Part shown: piece after piece, positions 26,481 to 35,967 of the stretch
Position numbering within the stretch: the stretch's first letter is position 1
Layout: every line of letters starts with the position of its first letter
Source of the DNA: G020348385 sp964580235
GTDB taxonomy: Bacteria; Acidobacteriota; Aminicenantia; Aminicenantales; Aminicenantaceae
Assembly: GCA_964580235.1 (NCBI GenBank)
Contig: CAZOJY010000001.1
Coordinates: 46,665 to 110,664 of the forward strand
Reading direction: 5' to 3'
Length of the DNA stretch: 64,000 nucleotides
Made by a program: the position numbers and the translations under genes
The notes under the pieces: model-generated
The model's database searches: none
What the model saw: only the letters and a program-made list of their open reading frames with translations
What the model was told of the DNA's origin: nothing

Positions 26481-27736
26481 ACCGGCTCCGAAAAAATCTT
26501 GAGCAGTTCCTCCTGGGTGCACATCAACTGTTCCCCGGAGTCCATTTTTTTCAACGGGAACTTCTTTTTTTGAACTTCATCTTCACCAACAATCAAAACC
26601 CAGGTTGCTTCCAGTCTGTCCGCCCGGCTCATTTGAGTGCGCAGGCTGCGCTTTTTGTATTCTATCAGACACTCTGCGCCGGTTCTCCGGATTGCACGTG
26701 CTAGATTCATCGCCGTTTTTCTGGCCTCCTCTCCCATCGTCACAACATAAACAAAAACATCCGCTTTCTCCTTCCAAAGTACCAGAGAAAGCAGACGTTC
26801 CATCCCCACTGCAAATCCGATTCCACAGATATCCGGCCCCCCAAAATCCTTCATCATGTCGTCGTATCTTCCGCCTCCCAGGATGGAGTCCTGGGCTCCC
26901 AGTTTCGGCGATATGATCTCGAATGTGGTTTTGGTGTAATAATCCAAACCTCTTACCAAAAAAGGCTCCTCAAGGTATTTTATGCCGTAGGAATCCAGAC
27001 AGGAACGAAACTTCCGGAAATGCTCGTCGCATTCAGGACAGAGATAGTCCGTGATTTTCGGGAATTCTTGAGCTATCTCCTGGCAAGTCTCGATCTTGCA
27101 ATCAAAAATCCTCAGAGGATTGGTTGTAATCTTTCGCCGACAATCGGAACAAAGTTTGTCTCTGTGGCTTTCGGCAGAGGCCTTCAAATCCTCATGATAT
27201 GCAGGGCGGCATTGACGGCAGCCCACTGAGTTCACAAGAATATCTCTATCCGTCACACCGAGACTGCCGCACAGAAAATCCGCCATTTCTACGATTTCGG
27301 CATCGATGGCTGGATCTTCCTCTCCAAAAACTTCTATATCGATCTGATGGAACTGACGGAAACGGCCTTTTTGAGGTTTGTCATACCGGAACATCGGACC
27401 GATAAAGTAGAAACGCAGCGGTTGTGGTTGTAGATAAAGCCTGTTTGCGATGATCGAACGAACGACAGAAGGGGTGTACTCAGGACGGAGGGTTAGGGAA
27501 CGGCCCCCTTTGTCCACAAACGTATACATCTCCTTGGTCACGACATCTGAGGTCTGACCGGTCCCTTTCTCGAAAAGTTCAGTGGCCTCGAAAACCGGGG
27601 TTCTGATCTCCCGGTATCCGTACAGTTCAAATATCCTTTTGGCTTCAGCTTCAACCCTCTGCCATTTTCTGGCCTCTTGCGGAAGGATATCCTTTGTCCC
27701 CTTAACCGCGGCAAATTGTTTTTTTTGTGTTCTCAT
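26477..27736 (-). CDS. hisS: Histidyl-tRNA synthetase
   Basis: Class II synthetase for tRNA-His, 419 aa. Motifs: AVKGTKDILPQEARKW at the N terminus, motif 1 region EIRTPVFE, motif 2 FRYDKPQKGRFRQFHQ, the HisA signature LVRGLDYYTKTTFEI, then GGGRYDDM and GIGFAVGMERL (motif 3), with a C-terminal anticodon-binding domain. An additional Cys-rich stretch (CRQCRPAYHED, CSDCRR, CPECDEHF) appears between catalytic motifs, as in several bacterial HisRS. It overlaps both accA and aspS by ATGA. Confidence 0.96.
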   Translation of the reverse strand: MRTQKKQFAAVKGTKDILPQEARKWQRVEAEAKRIFELYGYREIRTPVFEATELFEKGTGQTSDVVTKEMYTFVDKGGRSLTLRPEYTPSVVRSIIANRLYLQPQPLRFYFIGPMFRYDKPQKGRFRQFHQIDIEVFGEEDPAIDAEIVEMADFLCGSLGVTDRDILVNSVGCRQCRPAYHEDLKASAESHRDKLCSDCRRKITTNPLRIFDCKIETCQEIAQEFPKITDYLCPECDEHFRKFRSCLDSYGIKYLEEPFLVRGLDYYTKTTFEIISPKLGAQDSILGGGRYDDMMKDFGGPDICGIGFAVGMERLLSLVLWKEKADVFVYVVTMGEEARKTAMNLARAIRRTGAECLIEYKKRSLRTQMSRADRLEATWVLIVGEDEVQKKKFPLKKMDSGEQLMCTQEELLKIFSEPV

Positions 27737-28689
27737 TTTTCGGTAAAAATCCCGATTTTCCGGAATTTCTGGTAACGTGCCTTCATTCTCTCTTCTGGAG
27801 ATTTCTTTTCCAGCTTCTTGAGCGTGGCGTGCAGATGTTTGTTCACATTCTTGAATGTCAGATCATAGTCGACATGAGCACCTCCTGCTGGTTCGGGGAT
27901 GATCTCATCGATAATTCCATATCCCATCAAATCTTTGGATAAGAACTTCAGGTTCTCAGCGGCTAGATTGACGGCCGTCTGGTCCTTCCAGAGAATGGCG
28001 GCACAGCCTTCCGGTGAAATCACCGAGTAGAAGGAATATTCCAGCATCAAAATTGCATCTCCCACACCAATGGCCAAAGCACCTCCGCTTCCCCCTTCTC
28101 CAATCACCATGTTGATGATCGGGACCCGGATCTTTGCAATTTCTTTGAGGTTAAATGCGATGGCCTCAGCCTGTCCCTTTTCTTCAGCCTGAACTCCCGG
28201 ATATGCGCCTGGCGTATCAATAAGGGTGATAATCGGAAAGCCGAACTTTTCCGCCAGCTTCATCACTCTTAAAGCTTTCCGATACCCTTCAGGATTAGGT
28301 TGGCCAAAGTTTCGCGCCAGTCTCTCTCTTGTGGTCCGGCCTTTTTGATGTCCGATGAACGCAGCTGTCCGCCCATGGTAAAATCCAAAACCAGCCACAA
28401 GGGCAGGATCATCACCTGCCCGGCGATCCCCATGAAGTTCGATAAAACCGGTTGTGAGTGATTCCAGATAGTCCAGCGTATAGGGTCTTTTCGGGTGGCG
28501 GGCAATCTGAACGATATCCAGAGGGGACAGGTTTGAACTAATTCGGGTCCATTCTTCTTTGATTTTTTCTCTTAGATTTGCAGTCTTCTGCTTTTTGTCC
28601 GGATCGTCGGATTCCTGGATTTTGTCAATCTTTTCCTTTAATACGACAATATCCTTTTCCAATTGATAAAAATCTTTTTTTTCTCTCAT
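27733..28689 (-). CDS. accA: Acetyl-CoA carboxylase carboxyltransferase subunit alpha
   Basis: Alpha half of the carboxyltransferase that forms malonyl-CoA for fatty-acid synthesis. The 318 aa protein has the coiled N-terminal region, ARHPKRPYTLDYLE, GHQKGRTTRERL, LIDTPGAYPG and GEGGSGGALAIGVGD, which is the usual AccA pattern. It heads the accA-hisS-aspS operon on the minus strand. accD is not in the window. No clear promoter was found in the 200 bp upstream. Confidence 0.96.
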   Translation of the reverse strand: MREKKDFYQLEKDIVVLKEKIDKIQESDDPDKKQKTANLREKIKEEWTRISSNLSPLDIVQIARHPKRPYTLDYLESLTTGFIELHGDRRAGDDPALVAGFGFYHGRTAAFIGHQKGRTTRERLARNFGQPNPEGYRKALRVMKLAEKFGFPIITLIDTPGAYPGVQAEEKGQAEAIAFNLKEIAKIRVPIINMVIGEGGSGGALAIGVGDAILMLEYSFYSVISPEGCAAILWKDQTAVNLAAENLKFLSKDLMGYGIIDEIIPEPAGGAHVDYDLTFKNVNKHLHATLKKLEKKSPEERMKARYQKFRKIGIFTEK

Positions 28690-28889
28690 CGGAAAATAAA
28701 ATACAATACTAGAATGACCTTGCTTATTCTATAGAAAAAATGGGGCAGTGGCAACTCTTTCTGTTCGAGGCAGCGATTCCTCCACCCTGAGGGCTTCGTT
28801 CCTAAGAAGACAAGCGGATGAGAATCCCCGCGGGAAAATGAAGAGGGTTTCGCTGTCATGAAAGGGCTTGCAGAAAAAAAACAACAACG

Positions 28890-29570
28890 CTAACGGATGG
28901 GGGCGCCAAGCTGGGTGCGAACGACCTTCAAGTTTTGGGATGAGATATCCAGTTCTTTCAGCATCCCTTCTTCATTGGTTTCCATATCGATTTTTGCAGG
29001 GCCTTGCTGCATTATGAGACAACACGGGTCATCCGGATTTGGCCCGAGCGTGGCAGGCACTTCCATCTGAGGTATGATATAGGCGGAAATTTCAGCGGTC
29101 TCCTGAAGGCCACAGCGAAATTTTTTAGTCAAAACCATATACGGAGAAAACAAGGGATTAGGCAGAAGGACAGCATCCCTTTTGATTGCCACTGTTTCTG
29201 TTTGTTCCTGACCGGCTACTCGTTTTGTGTTTAGCACCTTCCCTCCAGAAAAAAAACTCTGGATATCTTGGGCCACACCGCTGACCTGTCCCTTAAACAG
29301 ATATCTTTCAGGAATAAAATTTTTATCCAGACGGATAACCATTCGCTCGATTGCGATGGCAATGGGCTTGGTCATGCGTCCCCTTACCGTCAATGTAAAA
29401 CCCAATTCATCTTCCTGCCAGGAATATTCTTCATATCCCACCTGTTCCTGCATAAAATAAATGGATAAGGTTCCTGTCTCTGCAACATTTGGAGGCAGTC
29501 CTGGGGACGAATGGAGAAAAGATAAAATAATCCAAAGGAAGCTGAGAAAATGGGCGAGGGTTCTGACCAT
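28890..29570 (-). CDS. Secreted protein of unknown function
   Basis: A 226 aa protein with an N-terminal signal (LAHFLSFLWIILSFLHSSPG) and a mature part rich in beta-type alternation (GTLSIYFMQEQVGYEEYSW, GFTLTVRGRM, MVIRLDKNFIPERYLFKGQV). This resembles lipid-binding or DUF3108/LolA-like sandwich proteins in general pattern, but I cannot assign a family. Two adjacent Cys occur late (PCCLIM). It is the last gene of the sigma-factor operon, 37 bp after ybjQ, so it may be an envelope target or sensor of that sigma circuit. Confidence 0.65.
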   Translation of the reverse strand: MVRTLAHFLSFLWIILSFLHSSPGLPPNVAETGTLSIYFMQEQVGYEEYSWQEDELGFTLTVRGRMTKPIAIAIERMVIRLDKNFIPERYLFKGQVSGVAQDIQSFFSGGKVLNTKRVAGQEQTETVAIKRDAVLLPNPLFSPYMVLTKKFRCGLQETAEISAYIIPQMEVPATLGPNPDDPCCLIMQQGPAKIDMETNEEGMLKELDISSQNLKVVRTQLGAPIR

Positions 29571-29607
29571 TTCCTTTTTATTTTACAGCATCAATTGCGT
29601 TGGTATT

Positions 29608-29922
29608 TTATTCCACGACAACAGCTGTCCCATAGGCCAGGATCTCTGATGCACTTTGCATAATCATTGATGTGGTGAAACGCACATTGAGAACAGCGTT
29701 TGCCCCAAGTTGTTCTGCCTCTTCCACCATGCGGTCCAGGGCTTGTTCGCGGGATTCCGCCATCATTTTGGTGTAGTCCCGAATCTCGCCTCCGACGATA
29801 TTCTTGAGAGCTGCCGAGATATCGCGTCCGATATGGCGGGCCCGGATGGTATTCCCCCGGCACAGTCCCAGCGTTTTTTTTATGGTTTTCCCCGGAACAA
29901 AATCCGTATTAACAAGAATCAT
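29608..29922 (-). CDS. YbjQ/UPF0145 family protein
   Basis: A 104 aa protein of the YbjQ family (heavy-metal-binding domain DUF74), which forms pentamers in crystal structures; its role is not established. Family features seen: VNTDFVPGKTIKKTLGLCRGNTIRARHIGRDI, ALDRMVEEAEQLGANAVLNVRF and a final AYGTAVVVE. The ATG overlaps the anti-sigma gene by ATGA. Its place in a sigma/anti-sigma operon is the main functional hint. Confidence 0.88.
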   Translation of the reverse strand: MILVNTDFVPGKTIKKTLGLCRGNTIRARHIGRDISAALKNIVGGEIRDYTKMMAESREQALDRMVEEAEQLGANAVLNVRFTTSMIMQSASEILAYGTAVVVE

Positions 29923-30365
29923 TTCTCAACCTCCTTGTATCTTTCCCTTTTGTGGACAAAGACCTGCTCTCTGAGAAGGGATACCAAAAGGACAACCACT
30001 CCACCTAGAACCGTAAGAATTCCAACCTTCAACAGAAGCGGCGTGGAGGAATCTTGGATGATCCCTTCAACGGCCTTATAGCCGCCAAAAAACAATAAAA
30101 TCATACCACCGATCGAGAGAAGAATCCACCCGATCTTTCGTTCCAGACGATTATAAACCGCACTCCAATAAACTTCCCACATTTCCTTCTGTGGTTTTTT
30201 GAATTGCATTTTTCCCATCACCTCCTCAAATTTGCTCACTTTCTCAAACTCTTTTCGGCACTCTGCACACTGTTTGAGGTGTTCGTCAATCTCCTGGCTT
30301 TCTCTGTTATCCAATTCTCCGTCATGGTAGAAAGAAATGAGCTCTTTTATTTTCTGATGGTCCAT
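29919..30365 (-). CDS. Anti-sigma factor with zf-HC2 domain
   Basis: Predicted membrane-bound anti-sigma factor, 148 aa from the ATG at 30365 that follows GGAGATATTC. The N-terminal zinc-binding anti-sigma domain has H-x3-C-x2-C (HLKQCAEC) with an upstream His (FYHDGEL). Two hydrophobic segments follow (IGWILLSIGGMILLFFGGYKAV and a LLLKVGILTVLGGVVVLLVSLL type). It lies 19 bp after the ECF sigma gene, as expected for the cognate pair. The longer frame to 30437 runs into the sigma gene and is not needed. Confidence 0.86.
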   Translation of the reverse strand: MDHQKIKELISFYHDGELDNRESQEIDEHLKQCAECRKEFEKVSKFEEVMGKMQFKKPQKEMWEVYWSAVYNRLERKIGWILLSIGGMILLFFGGYKAVEGIIQDSSTPLLLKVGILTVLGGVVVLLVSLLREQVFVHKRERYKEVEK

Positions 30366-30384
30366 GAATATCTCCTGATTAATC

Positions 30385-31032
30385 CTATTCAAAGCCCAGG
30401 TATTTTCCGATGATCCCCCTGAGCTTTTTTTTTGCATAAAACAGGGAGGACATCACCGTCCCGATCGGTTTCCCGATGATTTCCGCTATCTCTGCATAAG
30501 AAAGCTGTCGAAAATAACGGAGGATGACAATTTCTCTCTGCTCAAAGGAAAGTTGTTCCATGCCTCTCCACAACGTCTTTTTCAGCTCGCGGTTTTTGTT
30601 TTCATCCGCAAGGATGGGAACATCCCCCAGAGGAATCGTTTGCATTCGCCGTTTGCGCTTCAGTCGATCGATGCAGAGATTTCTCAACAATCGATAAAAC
30701 CATGGAAAAAAGGGCTTGCTGGTGTCAAACATTTTAATCTTGCGGAAGGCTTTGATAAAAGCATCCTGAGAAACATCCAGAGCATCCTGTGGGTTATGGA
30801 CAAAACCCAGAGCAATATAATACGCCGAATGCATATACCTTTTCACGATCGCACCATAGGCCCCTTTATCCCCTTTCTGCACCACTTCCAGAAGCTTCTT
30901 CTCCGATACTCCCCGCTCTAGTTCGACTTGAAGCTTTCTTCCAGGAAAAACTTGGTTCTTGTGTAAGGCCACTTCTTCTGCCATTTGTTTTTTCCTACTA
31001 CTACATACGCCCTTGTTTTTAGGTTTATTCAT
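30385..31032 (-). CDS. RNA polymerase ECF-type sigma factor
   Basis: A 215 aa sigma-70-family factor with regions 2 and 4 only. Region 2: YYIALGFVHNPQDALDVSQDAFIKAF and FFPWFYRLLRNLCIDRLKRKRR. Region 4: LSFEQREIVILRYFRQLSYAEIAEIIGKPIGTVMSSLFYAKKKLR (HTH). The ATG overlaps the trmH stop (ATGA), supporting this start despite a 35-residue N-terminal extension. The partner anti-sigma follows. It shares a transcript with gltX-glnS-trmH, so basal expression is tied to housekeeping genes. Confidence 0.93.
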   Translation of the reverse strand: MNKPKNKGVCSSRKKQMAEEVALHKNQVFPGRKLQVELERGVSEKKLLEVVQKGDKGAYGAIVKRYMHSAYYIALGFVHNPQDALDVSQDAFIKAFRKIKMFDTSKPFFPWFYRLLRNLCIDRLKRKRRMQTIPLGDVPILADENKNRELKKTLWRGMEQLSFEQREIVILRYFRQLSYAEIAEIIGKPIGTVMSSLFYAKKKLRGIIGKYLGFE

Positions 31033-31859
31033 TTGCCTATGCTCTTTCTCTGCCGGACAACCTCATACATAAAAATAGCAGCGGCGGCAGCCACGTTGAG
31101 AGAGGGTATTTTCCCGAGAATCGAAATGGAAAGGACTCTGTCACATTTCTGCCTGACCAATCGGCGGAGACCCATGCCTTCAGAGCCAAAAACGATTCCC
31201 ACCGGAAGGGTGTAGTCAAAATCATGCCAGAGATTTTCCTCTCCCCCTTCTGCGCCAATCAACCACACCCGTTTTTTTCTCAATTCTTCCATGGTCCGAG
31301 CCATGTTTTTAACTCTGGCCACTTTCACATGCTCCAGGGCTCCTGCCGCTACCGAAGCGACTGCTTTGGTTAAAAGAACGGCCCGACGCTCCGGTATGAC
31401 AAGACCATCCGCACCCGCACACTCTGCCGTCCGGATGATAGCACCCAGGTTCTGAGGATCGACGATGCCGTCCAAGAGCACCAGAAACGGGATTTCCGAC
31501 GACGCCAGGATCGAATCCAGGGTAGAGTATTTCTTGGCCGCCAAAAGGGCGATAGCCCCCTGATGATGCGGATCTATACTGTTCAACTTTTTTTGCGGCA
31601 AATAAAAAAACGGGATCCGATTTTTTTTAGCCCACCGGATAATTTCGGCAATTTTGGCCCTGGTTGTCCCTTCCTGAATGAGTATTTTGTTCACCCGTTC
31701 GGGTGAATACCGGACTGCTTCCAGCAGGGAATTTAAACGGCTGATTTTCTCTTTTTCTTGAATCCTCTCTCCCTTTATTACTCTAAGAGAATTTTGTCTT
31801 CTGGGCTTTTTCGATTTTGGCCCAGGTATCCCGAAGTGTTTCTGTTCGGTTAAACACAA
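31029..31859 (-). CDS. SpoU/TrmH-family RNA 2'-O-methyltransferase (RlmB-like)
   Basis: SAM-dependent methyltransferase with the alpha/beta knot; RlmB acts on 23S rRNA G2251. Seen: an N-terminal substrate-binding part ([28 protein letters not shown]) and the knot motifs [45 protein letters not shown] and [24 protein letters not shown]. The start is uncertain: no ATG or GTG lies near the glnS stop. The nearest usual start is TTG at 31859 inside glnS (overlap 77 bp), while ATA or ATT codons near 31770 are alternatives. It overlaps the sigma gene by ATGA. Confidence 0.85.
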   Translation of the reverse strand: MCLTEQKHFGIPGPKSKKPRRQNSLRVIKGERIQEKEKISRLNSLLEAVRYSPERVNKILIQEGTTRAKIAEIIRWAKKNRIPFFYLPQKKLNSIDPHHQGAIALLAAKKYSTLDSILASSEIPFLVLLDGIVDPQNLGAIIRTAECAGADGLVIPERRAVLLTKAVASVAAGALEHVKVARVKNMARTMEELRKKRVWLIGAEGGEENLWHDFDYTLPVGIVFGSEGMGLRRLVRQKCDRVLSISILGKIPSLNVAAAAAIFMYEVVRQRKSIGK

Positions 31860-33501
31860 GCTTTTCCTGAGAAGAATCTTCCGAATCCAGGCAAAAATAT
31901 CCTTTTCTAAGGAATTGAAATCTGTCTCCCGGCTTGGCGCTGGCAAGGCCTGGTTCGACCTGACAGGAGGTCAAGACCTCGAGAGATTTGGGATTCAAGG
32001 CGGTGTGCCAATCTTCTTCTCCATCCTCATCGGTCGGAATCTCTCTGGAAAACAGATGATCATACAGTCGGACCTCAGCTGCAATCGCTTGAGGAGCAGA
32101 TACCCAGTGAAGGGTTCCCCTGACCATCCGGCCGTCCTTTGACCAGCCCCCTTTTGTTTCCGGATCATACGTACAGCGAAGCTCGACTATTTCTCCCGTC
32201 CGGGGATTTTTAACCGCTTCCTCGCACTTTATATAATAGGCATGTTTGAGCCGCACTTCCCGGCCAGGCGCCAACCGGAAAAACTTTTGCGGAGGATCTT
32301 CCCGGAAATCATCCTGTTCGATGTACAATTCCCGCGAGAAAGGAATCTTCCGGGTCCCCATACTCGCATCCTCTGGATTGTTTTCAGCATCCAGCATCTC
32401 GACCTTGCCTTTGGGATAGTTATCGATAACCACTTTAAGAGGACGCAGGACTGCCATCACACGCGGTGCCACTCTGTTCAGGTCCTCACGCACACAGTGT
32501 TCCAGAAGAGCAATGTCCACAGTGCTTTCTCTTTTAGCGACTCCGATACGATCGCAAAAATCCCTGATGGACTCAGGAGTGTATCCACGCCTTCGCAGCC
32601 CAGATAAGGTTGGCATCCTGGGATCATTCCAACCGCTCACATGGCCTTCTTTCACCAACTGCAAAAGCTGTCGTTTACTCATCACAGTGAAGGATAGATT
32701 CAGACGAGCAAATTCTATCTGCTGGGGATGAGGAACCTCCAATCGCTCGAGGAACCAGTTGTATAGTGGGCGATGGTCCTCAAACTCCAACGTGCAGATA
32801 GAATGGGTGATGCCCTCGATAGAATCAGACTGCCCATGGGCCCAATCATAAGTGGGATAGATGCACCATTTATCTCCTGTCCTGTGGTGTTCCGCCCGCA
32901 GGATGCGATACATCACGGGATCCCGCATATTCAAATTCGGAGAAGCCATATCGATTTTTGCCCGGAGCGTACGGGAGCCATCCGGAAATTCACCTATGCG
33001 CATACGCTCAAGAAGATCTAGGTTCTCCTGGACTGGCCTGTTCCGATAAGGGCTGTCTTTTCCTGGCTCAGTCAACGTGCCCCTGTAAGCCCTGATCTCA
33101 TCTGCATTCAAATCGCAAACATAGGCTTTGCCTTTTTTTGTAAGTTCAACGGCATATTCATACAGTTTTTCGAAATAATCGGATGCAAAAAAAAGACGGT
33201 CTTTCCAATCAAATCCAAGCCAGTGGATATCCTTCTTGATGGATTCCACATACTCCACTTCTTCTTTGATCGGATTGGTGTCATCGAACCGCAGATTGCA
33301 CAACCCTTGATACTCGGCTGCAATCCCAAAATTCAGGCAGATGGATTTGGCGTGTCCAATATGAAGATATCCATTCGGTTCCGGGGGAAAACGGGTGTGG
33401 ACACGCCCTTGATTTTTATTCTCCTCCAGGTCCTGATCAATGATGGTCCGGATGAAATCCCTGATGACATTTTTTTTGTCCCCTTTTTCATTTTTCTCCA
33501 T
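31783..33501 (-). CDS. glnS: Glutaminyl-tRNA synthetase
   Basis: Class I synthetase charging tRNA-Gln directly, about 572 aa. It has [20 protein letters not shown] (HIGH motif), [14 protein letters not shown], the KMSKS equivalent [10 protein letters not shown] and a two-barrel anticodon-binding C-terminal half. Family knowledge: bacterial GlnRS descends from a eukaryotic gene and is absent from many phyla that use GatCAB. The ATG at 33501 follows the gltX stop by 5 bp with GAGGA overlapping that stop; an upstream ATG at 33522 is possible. Confidence 0.96.
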   Translation of the reverse strand: MEKNEKGDKKNVIRDFIRTIIDQDLEENKNQGRVHTRFPPEPNGYLHIGHAKSICLNFGIAAEYQGLCNLRFDDTNPIKEEVEYVESIKKDIHWLGFDWKDRLFFASDYFEKLYEYAVELTKKGKAYVCDLNADEIRAYRGTLTEPGKDSPYRNRPVQENLDLLERMRIGEFPDGSRTLRAKIDMASPNLNMRDPVMYRILRAEHHRTGDKWCIYPTYDWAHGQSDSIEGITHSICTLEFEDHRPLYNWFLERLEVPHPQQIEFARLNLSFTVMSKRQLLQLVKEGHVSGWNDPRMPTLSGLRRRGYTPESIRDFCDRIGVAKRESTVDIALLEHCVREDLNRVAPRVMAVLRPLKVVIDNYPKGKVEMLDAENNPEDASMGTRKIPFSRELYIEQDDFREDPPQKFFRLAPGREVRLKHAYYIKCEEAVKNPRTGEIVELRCTYDPETKGGWSKDGRMVRGTLHWVSAPQAIAAEVRLYDHLFSREIPTDEDGEEDWHTALNPKSLEVLTSCQVEPGLASAKPGDRFQFLRKGYFCLDSEDSSQEKLVFNRTETLRDTWAKIEKAQKTKFS

Positions 33502-33506
33502 GGCTT

Positions 33507-35024
33507 CTATTCCTCGTTCCATTGCCTTCTGCTCTGTTTTAAATAACCTAACATTTCGAAAATCCGCTGGGAACAGCTTTTGAGGGGCCGGGGCAGATCC
33601 AGCCTAGCTCCTTCTTCCACCAGCGGTATGAATTTATCCAAATCCAGGCCTGAACTTTGCGTTGTAAGGGCAATACGGAGCGGATGATAAAGGTCTTTCC
33701 CCTTGCAGCCCGTTTGCTGTTTTATTGCCTGTGTGATGGCAACAAATTGGTCATAATCGAAGCAATCGATGTCCTTGATCTTTTGCCCAAACCGGCTGAG
33801 GACTTCCGACGCACAATCTCCTTCTATCTCTTCTTTTGCCTCTTCGTCCATCTTGAGAGGAGAGAATTCGAATAAGGTGGCCACCTGCAAGGGAAAGTCA
33901 GAAAATCGGTCCACGCGTTCGATAAAAATTTTCACAACCTTTTCCAGCCAATCCCAATGTGCAACGGTCATGCATTCTGGAAGAAGTTTCGCTTTTCTCA
34001 TGTAAGGGTAGGCTATCTCTGCCATCTGCCGTACAGGGAGGGTTTTGGCATGCTGGCGGTTAATCCAATGGAGTTTGTCATAATCAAAAATAGCTGCTGA
34101 CCGGCTCACCTTCTTCAAACGAAAAAAATGAATCAGCTCCTCACGGGATAAAATCTCCTGGTTATCGGGAGGTGCCCATCCCAATAGAGCCAGGTAATTG
34201 AAAAGGGCAGAGGAGAGTATGCCATCCTTCTGAAAATGATCAACGGCCGTGGCTCCATGACGTTTGCTCAACCGCGTATTATCTGTCCCCATCACCATTG
34301 AAAGGTGGGCAAAATTCGGGGGGATAAAAGATAAAGCCCGGTAAAAAAGAATCTGCCGCGGGGTGTTGGAAATGTGATCCTCCCCTCTTATCACATGAGT
34401 AATTTCCATCAGGGAATCATCCACCACAACGGCAAAATTATAAGCCGGAAGCCCGCTGGATCGGACAATGACAGGGTCTCCTATCCGGCTCAAATCAAAT
34501 TTGAGTTCGCCCCTCACAAGATCATGGAATGTCAATTCGCCCTGATCAGGAGTTCGGAATCTGATAGCAGCCTTTTCTCCATCTCGCAGCCGCTGGAGAG
34601 CTTCATCAGGAGAAATCTTTGCGCATTTCCCGCTGTAAATGGCCACTCCGTTTTCTGTCCGCGCTTTTTTTTGTTCCATTATCAGATCTTCTGGCGAACA
34701 AAAACAGGGATATGCTTTCCCCTCATCCAGGAGTTTTTGAGTGTACTCCCGGTATGTCTGCAATCTGAGAGACTGCCTGTATGGCCCAAAAGAGCCTCCG
34801 ACATCCGGGCCTTCATCCCAATCCAGCCCGAGCCAGATCATGTCTTCTTTTAACTTCTCTTCATACGCCAAAGTAGACCGTTCGATATCTGTATCCTCAA
34901 TCCTGAGGATAAAAACCCCATTTTTCTGGCGGGCAAACAACCAGTTATATAGAGCTGTCCGTGCGTTTCCAACATGAAGAAATCCCGTTGGGCTTGGTGC
35001 AAATCTCACTCTGACCTTTTCCAT
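33507..35024 (-). CDS. gltX: Glutamyl-tRNA synthetase
   Basis: Class I synthetase for tRNA-Glu, 505 aa from [20 protein letters not shown] (HIGH equivalent). Other features: [48 protein letters not shown] (KMSKS loop) and a helical anticodon-binding C terminus. The open frame extends 116 residues upstream, but that part has no family similarity and is AT-rich spacer. There is no Shine-Dalgarno sequence; TATTAT lies 5 nt before the ATG, which could mark a leaderless start. It heads the gltX-glnS-trmH-sigma operon. Confidence 0.95.
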   Translation of the reverse strand: MEKVRVRFAPSPTGFLHVGNARTALYNWLFARQKNGVFILRIEDTDIERSTLAYEEKLKEDMIWLGLDWDEGPDVGGSFGPYRQSLRLQTYREYTQKLLDEGKAYPCFCSPEDLIMEQKKARTENGVAIYSGKCAKISPDEALQRLRDGEKAAIRFRTPDQGELTFHDLVRGELKFDLSRIGDPVIVRSSGLPAYNFAVVVDDSLMEITHVIRGEDHISNTPRQILFYRALSFIPPNFAHLSMVMGTDNTRLSKRHGATAVDHFQKDGILSSALFNYLALLGWAPPDNQEILSREELIHFFRLKKVSRSAAIFDYDKLHWINRQHAKTLPVRQMAEIAYPYMRKAKLLPECMTVAHWDWLEKVVKIFIERVDRFSDFPLQVATLFEFSPLKMDEEAKEEIEGDCASEVLSRFGQKIKDIDCFDYDQFVAITQAIKQQTGCKGKDLYHPLRIALTTQSSGLDLDKFIPLVEEGARLDLPRPLKSCSQRIFEMLGYLKQSRRQWNEE

Positions 35025-35205
35025 CGGAGATAATATTAATACATTTTGCCTGAAAACCCAAGTTCTCACGAGCCTCCGGTTGAATTCCAATCTCCGGGCT
35101 TGTGTTCCCGATATTCTTCCAAAAATGCAATCAGGTGCCACCGGTATTAATAAAATCCTACTAATATTATAAATATAATAATTATTTGGAATAAAAAGGC
35201 AACTT

Positions 35206-35234
35206 TTTAGGTCTAATAAGCGTATATATATAAT
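35206..35234 (+). promoter_or_regulatory. Putative promoter of the small exported peptide gene
   Basis: A perfect TATAAT (35229-35234) with a weak TTTAGG 17 bp upstream (35206-35211), in a very AT-rich 140-bp region between divergent gltX and this gene. Confidence 0.5.
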
Positions 35235-35271
35235 GCTACAAAAAAGAATAACGAAAATAGGAGAATATAAA

Positions 35272-35424
35272 ATGAAATTCAAAACAAAGGTTGCAATTTT
35301 TCTCGTGGCTGTTCTTTTGACTTTTCTCGGTTTTAACCTGATCACATCTCCAGCTGCTGTGGATATGCTCAAGGTTGGGAAGCTGGCTAGGACAGAAGCT
35401 CCAGCTCATCACTTCAAAGGATAA
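35272..35424 (+). CDS. Small exported or membrane peptide (50 aa), unknown
   Basis: From an ATG with AGGAG eight nt upstream, the frame encodes 50 residues: a basic start (MKFKTKV), a hydrophobic stretch ([17 protein letters not shown]), then [12 protein letters not shown] and a tail [14 protein letters not shown]. This could be a signal peptide with cleavage after about SPAA, giving a released peptide of about 21 residues, or a single-span membrane peptide. It is monocistronic between divergent gltX and convergent ispF and has its own -10 box. I do not recognise a family. An alternative start at 35233 adds 13 residues but would lie at the -10 box. Confidence 0.55.
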   Translation: MKFKTKVAIFLVAVLLTFLGFNLITSPAAVDMLKVGKLARTEAPAHHFKG

Positions 35425-35490
35425 TTCTTCAGGACTGAAAGATTGATAAGTCAAATCATCGGGATCAGGAACTGGCAGGAGAGAGACAGC

Positions 35491-35967
35491 TTACAATTCC
35501 ATAAGCGTTTGGGCAATGGCTACAATTGCCTCACCCTGTCCAACAGGCCCTATCCCTTCGTTGGTTTTGGCTTTGATGCCAAGATCATCCGTCCCAATCC
35601 GAAGGAGGGAACACAAAACCTTTTTCATCCTGTGGATATGTGGAACAATCTCAGGGGCTTCCGTGATAATAATACAATCGACGTGACAAATTTTTCCGTT
35701 CTTTTCCAGGACTTTTTCCACAACATTTTCCAATAGCTCCGTGCTCCGGATATTATGATATCGCGGATCTGTATCCGGGAAAAATTGTCCTATATCTCCT
35801 TCGCCGACTGCTCCCAAAACGGCATCGATAATGGCATGTATCAAACAATCTCCGTCCGAATGTCCGATCAATCCTTTGGAAAACGGTATCTCTACACCTC
35901 CAAGAAAGAGTTTCCTCCCCTTCTGAAGCCTGTGCAGATCATACCCGATGCCGATTTTAATCTTCAA
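35491..35967 (-). CDS. ispF: 2-C-methyl-D-erythritol 2,4-cyclodiphosphate synthase
   Basis: Zn-dependent MEP-pathway enzyme making the cyclic diphosphate. The 158 aa protein has IGYDLHRL (metal Asp-x-His), GGVEIPFSKGLIGHSDGDCLIHAIIDA, LGAVGEGDIGQFFPDTD and KTNEGIGPVGQGEAIV, all family signatures. It overlaps ispD by 11 bp. It is the last gene of the long minus-strand chain. Confidence 0.96.
   Translation of the reverse strand: MKIKIGIGYDLHRLQKGRKLFLGGVEIPFSKGLIGHSDGDCLIHAIIDAVLGAVGEGDIGQFFPDTDPRYHNIRSTELLENVVEKVLEKNGKICHVDCIIITEAPEIVPHIHRMKKVLCSLLRIGTDDLGIKAKTNEGIGPVGQGEAIVAIAQTLMEL

Noticed and set aside
28690..28889. Possible small RNA or decayed gene upstream of accA
   Set aside because: No clover-leaf, known RNA signature or coherent frame; composition alone is not evidence.
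35025..35372. 116-residue hydrophobic N-terminal extension of GltX
   Set aside because: GluRS proteins start at [14 protein letters not shown]; the upstream frame is AT-rich spacer whose TM-like look is compositional.
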